A stretch of DNA of 64,000 nucleotides from Phymorhynchus buccinoides (taxonomy: Eukaryota; Mollusca; Gastropoda; Neogastropoda; Raphitomidae): the NCBI GenBank assembly GCA_017654935.2, contig CM065711.1, positions 26,975,711 through 27,039,710 on the forward strand, written 5' to 3'. Position 1 is the stretch's first letter. The number at the start of each line of letters is the position of its first letter. The position numbers were made by a program, and so were the translations under genes. Below the pieces are notes generated by a model, which did not search any database, had not been told where the DNA came from, and saw nothing but the letters and a program-made list of their open reading frames with translations. This document shows, piece by piece, positions 33,346 through 44,089 of the stretch.

Positions 33346-33981
33346 AATTATTTTTATTAACCTTGTAACTCGATTTTTGAGGGTCTTGAGTTAAATCATG
33401 GGTGCCTGAACTTTCTGGCTGAAGCCCTATACAGTACAAGAGCATGGTGGCCATATTGGAGAGCATTTTCCTCAGGCACTCAGCTGAACTTTGGCCTGGG
33501 AATGCAGAAGAAGAATCCCACATGATAGGGCAATAACAATTACGGTATTTTTTGGATCATTAGGCGCTGCTGTTTATAAAGCGAATAGGGCAATTTTCAA
33601 GAAAAATCTGACAAAAATCCAAGTAAAAGGTGCCATCGTTTATAAGGCACCTCACAAAAGAAAGTCAAACTTTGAAGCCCGTACGCATCCTGTAAACGCT
33701 TACCGACCGCCATTACTGCTGTCAAAAATGAGAGTTGGCTCCCCTTTCAAATAATCCAACTTCCGTTTGAGCTGCTTCCTGTAATTGAGCTTTGGACAAT
33801 TCTTCGCGAAAAAGTGATAGAATTATGGCATTATAAGCTCTACAACAATGCTTTTTACATCCAATGAAGGGTTATGGCATCTGTTGGACGGTATCTCGGA
33901 CGATAATAGGGATTTTGAAGCATTTTAACGTGAGTATTCGTCGTGATCCGGTGAGTAACCAACGGAGCCATGTACCAGGGT
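33346..33981. repeat. Intronic sequence with mariner-type terminus (right copy)
   Basis: Counterpart of 5863-6498. The terminal word TACGGTATTTTTTGGAT is at 33541-33557. No coding sequence was seen. Confidence 0.45.
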
Positions 33982-34186
33982 CAGACCTGTTTACCCCCTA
34001 CACAAGTCTTGAGTAGTCTGGATAGCTGAAATGAGTAGTTCTGGTGTGAAATGAGTAGTCCTCTTCATTAAACCATCCAATAATGTTCAGTGAAAATGAG
34101 TAATTAGAGCTTTTCTTTCAATTTTGAATAGTAGAGGTCCAAATTGAGTAGAATACTACTCAAAAAGAGCAGAGTAAACAGGTCTG
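33982..34186 (-). mobile_element. hAT-like MITE (right copy)
   Basis: 205 bp with ends CAGACCTGTTTAC and GTAAACAGGTCTG. Counterpart of 5656-5862, eight bases from the exon 10 donor. Confidence 0.7.
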
Positions 34187-34194
34187 TACAGTAC

Positions 34195-34418
34195 CTGCTT
34201 CTCTGGCGAAGCTGAAGAATCAGTCACCGCCCCGCCTCCACCGTCGTCTGCCCCACCCCCGGAGCACTGCTGCTGCTGCTGTGAGTCCATTAGTTGCTGC
34301 GCCTTGAACAGGCAGCACTGGGCGCGCAGGGAGCTGTCGCTGCCCTCCTCCGCGATGCGCATCGCCCGGTCTGCCTGCCCGTTGTGGAGCATTATGCGTG
34401 TGGCTTCCGTCAGATGAC
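34195..34418 (-). CDS. TRANK1: TRANK1-like gene, window exon 10 (right copy)
   Basis: 224 bp, phase 1 in and phase 0 out. The protein is the same as the left copy (HLTEATRIMLHNGQADRA to ASPEKQ). It is bounded by acceptor CTCTCAG and donor GTACTG on the minus strand. It is in order and in phase after exon 9 at 36192-35961. The coding sequence is clean, in contrast to the exon 11 copy nearer the gap. Confidence 0.85.
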
Positions 34419-34519
34419 CTGAGAGAGAGGAGGATTATTGGGTATTGATGCTTTTTTTATGGTGATCATGCCATTCAAAATAGACTATTTCAGACGCTTG
34501 CAACTGTACAAAACACACA

Positions 34520-35960
34520 CACACCTTCGTTCCTCATGAGCTGGGCAGCCTCTTGCAGAAAAACCCATGTTTGTGAAGAAACTAGACCTGGTCTTCCATC
34601 AAAGCTCACATACACTTCTCCCCCCCTCTCTCTCTCTTACCTTCATTTCTCATGAGCTGAGCAGCCTCTTGCAGGAACATGTGTTTGTGAAGGAATTTAA
34701 TCTGGTCCTCCCTGTTGGGCAGACGTTCAAATGTCTTACATCAAAAGCTCACATACACTCCCCCCCCCCCACCCCCTCTCTCTCTCTCTTACCTTCATTT
34801 CTCATGAGCTGAGCAGCCTCTTGCAGGAACATGTGTTTGTGAAGGAATTTAATCTGGTCCTCCCTGTTGGGCAGACGTTCAAATGTCTTACATCAAAGCT
34901 CACGTACACACCCCCCCCCCCCCCCCTCTCTTTTCTCTCTCTATCTCTTACCTTCGTTTCTCATGAGCTGGGCAGCCACTTGCAGGAAGCCGTGTTTGTG
35001 AAGGAACTTGACCTGGTCTTCCATCAAAGCTCACACACTCCTCCCCCCCCCCCCTCTCTCTCTCTCTCTCTTACCTTCGTCTCTCATGAGTTGAGCAGCC
35101 ACTTGCAGGAAGCCGTGTTTGTGAAGGAACTTGACCTGGTCTTCCATCAAAGCTCATGTACACCCCCCCCTCTCTCTCACTTTCGTTTCTCATGAGCTGA
35201 GCAGCCTCTTGCAGGAAGCCGTGCTTGTGAAGGAACTTGATCTGGAAGACGTTCAAATGTCTTCCATCAAAGCTCACATACACTCTCCCCCCCTCTCTCT
35301 CTCTTACCTTCGTTTCTCATGAGCTGAGCAGCCTCTTGCAGGAACCCGTGCTTGTGAAGGAACTTGATCTGGTCTTCCATCAACGTTCACGTGCCACTCC
35401 TCCCTCTCCCCCCCTCCCCCATCTCCCTCTCTCTTACCTTCGTTTCTTATGAGCTGAGCAGCCTCTTGCAGGAAGCCATGTTTGTGAAGGAATTTGACCT
35501 GGTCTTCCATCAAAGCTCACGCACACTCCTCCCCTCCCACCCTCCCCCATCTCCCTCTCTCTTACCTTCGTTTCTATATGAGCTGAGCAGCCTCTTGCAG
35601 GAAGCCATGTTTGTGAAGGAATTTGACCTGGTCTTCCATCAAAGCTCACGCACACTCCCTCCCCCCCCCCTCTCTCTCTCTCTCTTACCTTCGTTTCTCA
35701 TGAGCTGAGCAGCCTCTTGCAGGAAGCCGTGCTTGTGAAGGAACTTCATCTGATTCTCTCTGCTTGGAAGACGTTCAAATGTCTTACATCAAAACTCATG
35801 TACACTCCTCCTCTCTCTTACCTTCGTTTCTCATGAGCTGGGCAGCCTCTTGCAGGAAGCCGTGCTTGTGAAGGAACTTGATCTGATTCTCCCTGCTTGG
35901 AAGACATTCAAATGTCTTACATCAAAACTCATGTACACTCCCCCCCCTCCTCTCTCTTAC
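34520..35960 (-). repeat. Tandem array of exon 9 3' ends with donors (right copy)
   Basis: Counterpart of 3881-5335. The same repeated segment (CTTGCAGGAA...TTGTGAAGGAA on the plus strand) appears about 11-12 times, each next to the CTTACCTTC donor. One copy near 35575 has an inserted TA in the exon part. Copy order and G-run lengths differ slightly from the left array. Confidence 0.88.
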
Positions 35961-36192
35961 CTTCATCCCTCATGAGCTGAGCAGCCTCTTGCAGGCAGCC
36001 GTGCTTGTGAAGGAACTTGATCCGTTCCTCCCTGTTGGGCAGGCGCTCAATGGCGGCCAGCATCTTGCTCATCTCGCCCTTGCGGTGGTAAAACTTGGCC
36101 GCCTTGTAGCTCAGGCTGGCCATGGTGAACGACCCCTCTGGCTTGTGTTCGGCCAGGGCGCGAGGCAAGGGTAGGCCTTTCTTGTCAAAATC
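35961..36192 (-). CDS. TRANK1: TRANK1-like gene, window exon 9 (right copy)
   Basis: 232 bp with the same splice sites and the same peptide as 3649-3880 (DFDKKGLPLPRALAEH to AAQLMRDEG). The acceptor is TGACAG and the donor GTAAGAG on the minus strand. It follows exon 8 (37866-37702) in phase 0 and precedes exon 10 in phase 1, so on this contig exons 1 to 10 form one continuous reading frame. Confidence 0.86.
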
Positions 36193-37076
36193 CTGTCAGA
36201 ATAAATGGCACTGCGTCAGTGAAACCACTCTGCTGGCCTGAGGCTGCACTGGAAAAATTACTGTGGAATGACTGCTTGATATGAAACATTGTTTAAGAGC
36301 CTAAATGAAGTCTGACATGCACCAAACTTTCTGTACTTTATGAAAAATGGATGCTTAATTCAATTTTATGCTTTGTGAAAATATTGCATGAACGATTTAC
36401 AGCCGACATGCTGCTTGACTTTGAGATCGAACTCCGCGATGAGATTGAACGATTCTGCCGATAACAACACTTTTTGTTGTCACATTCTCACTCATACTGG
36501 GCACTCACTGTTCAATTTAATCAGTACTTACATTATTTTCACTACTTTCATCCCTTAAAACCTGACTGATTGCCAGCATTACTTTCATCTTCATCAAGTT
36601 TGAGCAACCAAACAATCTCCTCGCCACTCAGACCTCTAATTTTTGACAATTTTCGTGCAAAAATCTCCTCAAATTTCGACTGCAGACGAACGAGCAATGC
36701 CATTTCCGTTTCAGATAGAGATGTTCTGCTGAACCTACGATCGGAGGTTCCCACCACATAAGTGTTAAAATATATCGTCTACGATATCGTTCAACAGACG
36801 CTGTAATTCTTCGTCGGACAACACAAATTTTTATTGTTCGACTGTAAAAAAATCCTAGCTTCGTTAAAGCTTCGTCAATTTTGACGCAGTAAAGGGCAAA
36901 TGTCAGTGTAGGAAGTGGCACACATGCAAGTCTCATGCTTCAATATTCTTGCATATGTAAACAGTACAGTCTGTGGCCATAGTCAGCAAGTGCAAAATGG
37001 GCGCTAGCGGGCGCATAGCGGTAACGGACAGCAATTTTTTTACCGGGCGCCAGTGGGCACTCCACGGGTTTATGGG
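36193..37076 (-). mobile_element. Possible piggyBac-like remnant (right copy)
   Basis: Counterpart of 2762-3645, with the small ORF (SGEEIVWLLKLDEDESNAG) at 36757-36548. A third, shorter copy is at 45015-45545. The transposase assignment is weak. Confidence 0.45.
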
Positions 37077-37323
37077 TTAACCCTTTCGCCACCAGCCATA
37101 TTTCAGCCAAAAAATACCATTAAACTTAGCGGGGATAGAGAAAAAAAAATTTGTGCAATATTGGGAATTCCTCTGTGACATGCATAACATTAGGCCTATC
37201 CTTACCTCCCAAAATTAAGAAAATAGGGTCTTTGGATAACAGGCCCTGATTTGATGCCTTTTAGTGACATGGGTGTTAAACCATAGTGGTGCATAAATGC
37301 GACATTGGCGGTGAAAGGGTTAA
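37077..37323 (-). mobile_element. piggyBac-like MITE family 1 (right copy)
   Basis: TTAA-flanked (37077-37080 and 37320-37323) with ends TTAACCCTTTCGCCACCA and GGCGGTGAAAGGGTTAA. Counterpart of 2520-2765. Confidence 0.84.
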
Positions 37324-37481
37324 TGTGACTGACAGGCGTAATGAATTAAAGGTCCGTGCAGTGCTTTAGCGAAGCGGTTTAGCCAAACAATTTCATCACT
37401 CTCAACAATTTTATCTGCTTGAGAAAGAAAGACAGAGACAGAGAGAGAGAGAGACAGAGACATAGAGAGAGTGAGTTCCGA

Positions 37482-37568
37482 TACCTGTTTTCTGATGTTG
37501 TAAGTTTGAGGACACTATAATTTTATAGACAGTCGATGGCCTGATCGTACAGCTCTTGTTCGTAGATA
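37482..37568 (-). pseudogene. Extra copy of exon 8 3' end and donor (right copy)
   Basis: Mirror of 2274-2360. It has the same GTATCGG donor and the same in-frame stop in the damaged middle part. Confidence 0.78.
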
Positions 37569-37599
37569 ATATTTAACACATAATGAAAGTTTGAAGTAC

Positions 37600-37602
37600 A
37601 AG

Positions 37603-37668
<66 letters not shown>
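37600..37668 (-). repeat. (CG)n(GA)n microsatellite (right copy)
   Basis: Mirror of 2176-2242: a CG run followed by a GA run on the plus strand. Confidence 0.9.
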
Positions 37669-37670
<2 letters not shown>

Positions 37671-37701
37671 TCATAGACACAGACGGAGCATGTTCCGATA
37701 C

Positions 37702-37866
37702 CTGTTTCCTGATGTTGTATCTCTGCAGGCAGTCAATGGCCTGATCGTACAGCTCTTGTTCGTCCAGGATCTTCAGGGCTCGTCCAAAGTTGTCCAAGTG
37801 TTCGAAGCACTGGCTGGCGTTCAGCCACCGGCGGGCGCGAAGGTACAGAGGGGCAGCCTGCTCCGG
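37702..37866 (-). CDS. TRANK1: TRANK1-like gene, window exon 8 (right copy)
   Basis: 165 bp, phase 0-0, encoding the same 55 residues as 1979-2143. The acceptor is CCACACAG and the donor GTATCGG on the minus strand. Exon 7 (42146-41776) ends in phase 0 at FEKNGQ and joins it directly, which links the helicase-coding exons of the right contig to the duplicated exons. Confidence 0.87.
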
Positions 37867-37977
37867 CTGTGTGGAGCACACACCAAAAGACCATCATGCA
37901 TCAGAATAGCCTGAAGCCCAATCCTCTGAAAAAACATCTGGAGCTCACAAATCCTGTCGCAGAAAACAAAGTTCAGA

Positions 37978-38840
37978 ATGTTCAATTCCAACGTCAAACC
38001 AGTACTGCTGTATGGGTCAGAGACCTGGAGGAGGACAAAGTCTACACTACACAAAGTGCAGACATTCATCAACAGCTGTCACAGAAGAATCCTCCAAATT
38101 CATCGGCCAGACAAGATCAGCAACACCGACCTGTGGCAAAGGACAGATCAGTTGCCAGTGGAGAGCCAAATGGGTAAAAGATGCTGGGGATGGATGGGGC
38201 ATACGCTAAGGAAGCCGGCATCAAACACCGCCAGACAAGCTTTGACATGGAGCCCCCGAGGCGGAAGAAAGAGAGGCCGGCTAAGAAACACCTGGCGAAG
38301 AGACCTCCTGGCTGACACCAGAAGGATGGGCCTTACCTGGAACCAGTTGGAGGCAAAGGCACAGGACAGGGGGCTGTGGAGGTCTCTTCCTGGCAGACAC
38401 CAAAAGGATGGGCCTTACCTGGAACCAGTTGGAGGCAAGGGCACAGGACAGGGGGCTGTGGAGGTCTCTACCTGGCACACACCAGAAGGATGGGCCTTAC
38501 CTGGACCAGTTGGAGGCAGGGGCACAGGACAGGGGGCTGTGGAGGTCTCTACCTGGCACACACCAGAAGGATGGGCCTTACCTGGAACCAGTTGGAGGCA
38601 AGGGCACAGGACAGGGGGCTGTGGAGGTCTCTTCCTGGCAGACACCAGAAGGATGGGCCTTACCTGGAACCAGTTGGAGGCAAGGGCACAAGACAGGGGG
38701 CTGTGGAGGTCTCTACCTGGCAGACACCAGAAGGATGGGCCTTACATGGAACCAGTTGGAGGCAAGGGCACAGGACAGGGGGCTGTAGAGGTCTCTCGTT
38801 GGTAGCCTATATCCCGGAGGGGGGTGCAAGGCTGAACTAA
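37978..38840 (+). pseudogene. LINE reverse transcriptase C-terminal fragment with repeated tail (right copy)
   Basis: Counterpart of 1007-1870 on the opposite strand: NVKPVLLYGSETWRR, WGWMGHTLRKP and RGRLRNTWRRDLLADTRRMG. The minisatellite tail occupies 38300-38810, with six units of 81-82 bp. Variant units are arranged differently from the left copy. No catalytic RT core is present. Confidence 0.75.
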
Positions 38841-39960
38841 CTAACAGTCCTCTGAAAACTGCGGTCAAAGGAGCATCAAGGGCCTAGACTGAAGAGGGAC
38901 AACACTGAAATCAGTTCCCAACACCACCAAAAAAGGCTCAATATAGTGAAAACTCACTTTAAAATAATATTTAACAGAAATGATATCACTGAATAAAAAG
39001 GCAAAACCTCTGACAAGAGAAGTCAATCCTCTGTCAGAAATTCTTTAATCCTCTGAAATTTGCAGATCCTCTGACAATTCTGATGCCTGACGATGCTCCC
39101 CCAAAGTCAGAGTGTGGCTGCCCACGTGGCGGGGTAATAAAAAACCCGGTCACACACGTAATGTTCTCATCCATAGCTGATGCACTTGTACCACAGCATT
39201 CAAGTGCTTCCGCTGTTGGGATGATCCCTGGAGTCTTTTAGCCAGGGTATGACCGCAACAACAAGACGATACAACTTCATTTTATATGTAAAACCTTAAC
39301 AGCCACATTCGCCTGGGCTTAAGGCTATGTCAGACCAATTGACATGGGCTAGAACACCAAGGCTACATCAAAATGTTGTCATGCTCTGCATAGTTAAGCG
39401 GGGATTGTCTTTAGCCATGAAAAGTTCCTAGCATAACATCATCAGTCTCCAAAATCCCCCGAAGTCGGAGTGTGGCTGCCCACGTGGCGGAGTAATCAAA
39501 AACTTCCGCTGTTGGGACGATCCCTGGAGTCTCTTAGCCAGGGTACGACAACAAAACAATATCCATATAATGATATTTCTCTGTTCCCAGGCCATATAGC
39601 CATAATGGGTGAGGTATCTAAATGGCCCGGTCTCCCCTGTTCAAATTGTTCTTTGGTACAAATTGTTCCCCAACTTTCTGGAAGTTCTGTATGCCCCACA
39701 TGGCCGAAAGGCCGAAGAGGGCGTAAAGCCGTATTTCACGTGGAAGTTCTGTGTTTGTAACTTCCTCTAATCCATCACTCTCTTTGACTCTGCCTTTTCC
39801 CTTTGCTTGTTACTGTCATCTACCACCTTTCCGTCCGTTCTCCTGCCTTTGTTCTAGAAACTCTTAACATAGATTTTCTCCAGCCGAAGACGGACATGCT
39901 AAACGGCAGCATGACGCATCTGCGCTCATAATTGACAGGAAACTGTCTGAGTGATCGACA
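38841..39960. repeat. Interspersed repeats at the outer edge of the right arm
   Basis: Counterpart of 1-1006 up to 39847 (families A and C). The family A copy runs on past the window-edge equivalent to about 39960 (CTGAGTGATCG), where single-copy right-contig sequence begins. Confidence 0.6.
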
Positions 39961-40217
39961 CCTCTCTTTCTTTCTCTCTCTCTCCGTCTGTCTCTCTCTC
40001 TCTCTCTCCATCTGTCTCTCTCTATCTCCGTCTGTCTCTCTCTCTCTCTCCATCTGTCTCTCTCTCCGTCTGGCCCTCTCTCTCTATCTCCGTCTGTCTC
40101 TCTCTCCGTTTGTCTCTCTCTCTCTCTCTCCGTCTCTCTCTCTCTTTTCTCTCTGTCTGTCTCTCTCTCTCCGTCTGTCTCTCTCTCTCCGTCTGTCTCT
40201 CTCTCTCTCTACACCCA
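39961..40217 (+). repeat. CT-rich tract with CTCTCCGTCTGT units
   Basis: Degenerate (CT)n with repeated CCGTCTGTCTCTCTCT words, directly downstream (in gene direction) of the first exon 7 end copy. Open frames here are repeat artefacts. Confidence 0.9.
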
Positions 40218-40318
40218 CCTGTCCGTTCTTTTCAAACACCAGAGCCGCCAGGTGATTCTCCCGCGCATTCCGCAAACAGCGGGCTGCCTTGGTCACCAGA
40301 CTGAACCTGAGCGACAGC

Positions 40319-40320
<2 letters not shown>
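40218..40320 (-). pseudogene. Extra copy of exon 7 3' end and donor (outer)
   Basis: It encodes LSLRFSLVTKAARCLRNARE and NHLAALVFEKNGQ, then the donor GTGGGTG. It is the 3' end of exon 7 without an acceptor, preceded on the minus strand by a GA run. Compared with exon 7 it has RNARE in place of QNTRE. Confidence 0.85.
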
Positions 40321-40353
<33 letters not shown>

Positions 40354-40374
40354 CTCTCTCTCTCTCTATACTAC

Positions 40375-40534
40375 TACTACTAATAATAATAATGGGAATT
40401 TATATAGCGCTCTTTCTCACATGAGCTCAGTGCGCTTTACATTGATAACAAGAACATTAAAGGCAAACAAATAATTAATCATTAGAAAGTAAAATAAGCA
40501 CGATGCTTACACACAACGTTCTCTTACTTCCTTA

Positions 40535-40589
<55 letters not shown>

Positions 40590-41621
40590 ACACATGCATG
40601 CGCACACGCACGCTCGCACACAATTAATTATACAAGTAAAATAGTTACAACATGAACATTCTAAGAAGAAACATAGAGACCACATTCACATTCCCAATGA
40701 AGTTTGAATACAATACTGCAACTTGAAATAAAATCATACTGCCATCGACATACCAATTACATGACTAATTATAATAGACAAATTTTGCAAAAACAAAAAT
40801 ACCCTTCTACCTCATTTACAAGCATTTAAAGTTTACAAGACGTAGACATTCTACATACAAAATACGAATAATAAAATAATTTTAAATACATTTTTTACAA
40901 GATTTCTGCAATAAAACGGACCCCCCCCCCCCCCACACACACACACACACCTCACACACAAACACTAATCAATCATAATATGTCCGAAACAAGTGAGTTT
41001 TAAGGGCAGAGCGAAAGGCGGAGATAGAGTCAGATGAGCGGACATGTTGTGGGAGGGAATTCCATAAGTGAGGTGCTAAATAGTAGAAGGATCGTTCACC
41101 AAACGATTTCGTGTGGACCCGAGGAACCTTGAGTGTGCAGCAGTCAGAGGAAGAACGTAGGGAGCGAGCAGGTAAGTAGACAGTTACTAGTTCGGAGAGA
41201 TAGACGGGACCAGAGGAGTGAACAGCACCGAAACAAAGGCAAGCTATTTTATACTTGATTCTAGCCTCTACTGGAAGCCAGTGCAAGTTACGAAGATGAG
41301 GTGTTATATGATCAGAACGTGGAATCTTGAGAGTGAGGCGTGCTGCACTGCTTTGCAGTTTTTGAACACGTTGCAGGAGATACTTAGGACAGCCACAGAG
41401 AAGAGAGTTGCAATAGTCAATGCGGGAAAGAATAAAGGCAGAAATAAGAGTTTTCGTGGCTGCAACAGACAGAAAGTGTCGAACAGCACTGATTCGTCTG
41501 AGCTCATAATTGATGGAACGTATGAGATTAATAACCTGTTTATGCATTGTAAGATTTGAATCGAGGGTAACTCCGAGATTCTTTGCTGACTTAGAAAACT
41601 GAACACAAGCATTGCCAACTG
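40375..41621 (-). mobile_element. 5'-truncated CR1/L2-type LINE
   Basis: The minus-strand frame 41547-40969 contains FILSRIDYCNSLLCGCPKYL, LLQRVQKLQSSAARL, ITPHLRNLHWLPVEARIKYK, LWNSLPQHVRSS and FRSALKTHLF. This is the classic C-terminal region of CR1/L2-like reverse transcriptases. The catalytic core upstream is missing. A non-coding 3' region follows with a (CA)n run (40537-40583) and the end GCGCT...TATAAATTCCC then ATTATTATTAG. The insertion separates two copies of the exon 7 end and has replaced the donor of the inner copy (41622). Confidence 0.85.
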
Positions 41622-41718
41622 TCTGTTCTTTTCAAACACCAGAGCCGCCAGGTGATTCTCCCGCGCATTCCGCAAACAGCGGGCTGCCTTGGTCACCATA
41701 CTGAACCTGAGCGACAGC

Positions 41719-41722
<4 letters not shown>
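41622..41722 (-). pseudogene. Extra copy of exon 7 3' end, donor destroyed by LINE
   Basis: It encodes SLRFSMVTKAARCLRNAREN and HLAALVFEKNRQ and then runs straight into LINE sequence at GACAG|TTGGC, so the GT donor is gone. Confidence 0.85.
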
Positions 41723-41755
<33 letters not shown>

Positions 41756-41775
41756 CTCTCTCTCTCTCTTCTCAC

Positions 41776-42146
41776 CTGTCCGTTCTTCTCAAACACCAGA
41801 GCCGCCAGGTGATTCTCCCGCGTGTTCTGCAAACAGCGGGCTGCCTTGGTCACCAGACTGAACCTGAGCGACAGCGTTTCCGAGCGCATCTTCAGCCCCT
41901 GGTGGCACTTCAGAAACAGGATGGCCGCCTTCAGGAACTCGTCGCGCATCGCTCTCGGCTGTGCGCGCAGGTGCGAGGCCTTGAGCGCCCTCTGGTGGGC
42001 CAGGGCGATGTCGTGCTTGTGTGAGGCGCCCGCCATGGCGTAGCACTTGGCCGCCACATCGTAAAGGGAGCGCACCATGATATCGTCGCCGCGCTTCTCC
42101 CAGTCCTCGGGCGTGGACTTCTCGGCGAACATGGCTTCCGACATGC
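41776..42146 (-). CDS. TRANK1: TRANK1-like gene, window exon 7
   Basis: A 371 bp exon, phase 1 in and phase 0 out. It runs from (G)MSEAMFAEKSTPEDW through DIMVRSLYDVAAKCYAMAG, HDIALAHQRALKASHLRA and EFLKAAILFLKCHQG to NHLAALVFEKNGQ. The acceptor is CTCTCCAG (42147) and the donor GTGAGAAG. It is entirely helical and TPR-like (DVAAKCYAMAG, AAILFLKCHQ, AARCLQNTREN). It follows the helicase C-terminal exon 6 and precedes exon 8. The tail of this exon occurs twice more downstream, at 41722-41622 and 40320-40218. Confidence 0.88.
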
Positions 42147-43029
42147 CTGGAGAGAGGACACCGGATTTGAGTTAGATTTATTTGTTTATTATTTTTTTTC
42201 ATTATAGTCCCGTCAACAGCTATGGTCATCTCAGGACTGTCACTGAGTAAAGTTCGACCACTTATTACAAAACACTCATCAATGCATCTGACCAACGTTC
42301 AACAACCTGTAAACAACAAAACATACAGTACAATTCATGACATGCCACCTCCATCATGGCACCCTATAGCACATAAGTCCACACAATGCTGGAAACGTTG
42401 AGCCACTTTACTCTATTTATCGGATCCAGGTTTTAAAAGCCCCAGAAAAAATGTATAACAAATACATACTAGTAAAAAGGATATATAAAAATTGCCATGT
42501 AGGCAAATATGCACTGCAGAATCGACAACAGCGCCCACTCAAGTGCACAAGGTCTCACGTGTAAAAAACTGGCATGTCATAAATTGTCCGATAGATCAGA
42601 GTAAAAAGGAACATTCAAAAGATAGATTTGTAAGGAAAGATGAAAGAACAGATTGAAGATCCGGGGAGACAGACATCAGACGAAATGGAAAACTGCAGAT
42701 CTTGTCGGGAGACTTTATGGGGGAAAAAGAGATAGTAAAAGACATGGTAGGCAGAAAAATAGGAAAGGTAAGAAAAAGGGGTGGGCACAGCTTGGTCGAG
42801 AACACCCCCGCCACGTCAAGGCTGGCCCACAGGGGCATTGGGTTAGATAGGTGAGATAGATTTGATATTCGAAAAAGGAAACAGATTTTGGTTAAATAGG
42901 CGGGTAGATAACAAAAATTGTCCCCCTCTCTCTCTCTCTTGGGAGTTTAAAGTCCCTACCACGCTTAATCAATTATCTAATTATTTCTAAATTAATTCGT
43001 TAATTTATCACTTCTTAGCATATTCCCTT
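42147..43029. other. Intron 6 segment, no gene or repeat recognised
   Basis: Ordinary AT-rich intronic sequence with a short (CT)n run near 42928. Nothing coding was supported. Confidence 0.5.
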
Positions 43030-43105
43030 ACTAGTCTCTTTTTGCCCCTCCTTCATCTCGACAAACTTCACCAGTTTTCTCTCTTTTAAATACTCAAAAA
43101 TGGAG
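43030..43105 (-). pseudogene. Extra exon 6 3' end copy (most distal), split by hAT element
   Basis: It matches the end of exon 6 (TTTGCCCCTCCTTCATCTCG, AACTTCACCAGTTTTCTC on the plus strand). It continues after the hAT-like element at 44084 (ATGGAGGCATAATTCTC), so the element inserted into this copy. The donor side at 43030-43040 is partly altered. Confidence 0.8.
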
Positions 43106-44083
43106 CAGACCTGCCAACCCCCCCACAGACCAATGAGGAATTTTTGAAGCAGAAATGAGGAATTTGAGGAAGCAAAGAGGAATGTTAACACGGGACCTTA
43201 CCTTTTGCAAACGAACACCATTCACAGCACTGAATTCTCCTTCTTGTAAACAAACAAACACTTGTAGCACACTACAGTACACTTACAGCACATTTACTGG
43301 TGATTTCAGAGAATAGTACACCCCAAAATACTCATTTCACAACAAAACTACCTATTTCAGCCCCCCACACTACTAAAATATTGTGTTTGTGGTCTTTGTT
43401 CGTCCACTTGCATATTCCTTTGTGATGGCAGAGTCCAGAAACATTCGCCTGAACATGATCGGCCGCACTCATTGCAATATTGTGTTAAACAAAACAAAAA
43501 AGCAAAAAAAGTTTCTGCTCGAATCACTTCGTTCTCATCCTTGTTTTCCTCAGTTTCCTTTGGCTTGAAGAAGTCTTTTAACGTCGTTGAACACTCCTGT
43601 AAATTTGAAGCGCTGACATGCTTTTGAGATTCTACGTGCCGTTTGACATCTCCAATGCCTCCATGCGAAATAGTGAAGTCCGAAAAGCACACAGTACATC
43701 GTGCGTAATGTACTCCTTTGCTGGAGCTCCGTATGGTCGGATATTTTTCCGTGTACGTCTTTCGAAATTTCTGTTCAGTTCTTTTATGTTTTTTATCACC
43801 CAACTCACCGCTATCTGCTTTTCGCTTCGACATCTTGCTTGGCTTGTTCGCGCGCAGAGTAAGAACGGAAGTATGTTTGACCAGAAATGCATCGATGGTT
43901 GAAAACTCGGTTATACGCACGGAGCTGTGCTGCTGTGTATCTTAGACGTTCGCGCACAGCGTTTTCGTTTTTTTGTTGTTGAAATTTTTGAATGCGGAAT
44001 TTTATGGAAATAAGCGGAAGGGCGGAATAATTCTCAATTAAGCGGAAGAAATTCCGCATTTTGCGGAAGGGTTGGCAGGTCTG
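43106..44083 (-). mobile_element. hAT-like element remnant with zinc-finger ORF
   Basis: 978 bp with inverted ends CAGACCTGCCAACCC and GGGTTGGCAGGTCTG and a 6 bp direct repeat ATGGAG on each side (43100-43105 and 44084-44089). The terminal type and the BED-like finger inside fit the hAT group, although hAT targets are usually 8 bp. It is internally deleted and has no transposase core. Confidence 0.8.
43450..43833 (-). pseudogene. BED-like zinc finger fragment of hAT-type transposase
   Basis: The minus-strand frame starts MSKRKADSGELGDKKHKR and contains YARCTVCFSDFTISHGG...VKRHVESQKH, a C2H2/BED-like finger (CTVC...H...H), then LKDFFKPKE. Further on, frame shifts are evident: IAMSAADH appears in one other frame and DSAITKEYASGRTKT in another. 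The gene is therefore a decayed N-terminal fragment. Confidence 0.7.
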
Positions 44084-44089
44084 ATGGAG

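Noticed and set aside
1..39847. A natural palindromic gene pair with two opposing TRANK1 genes
   Set aside because: Possible but less likely: neither arm holds a complete gene, the symmetry axis is a placeholder gap, and the right arm decays in quality toward it.
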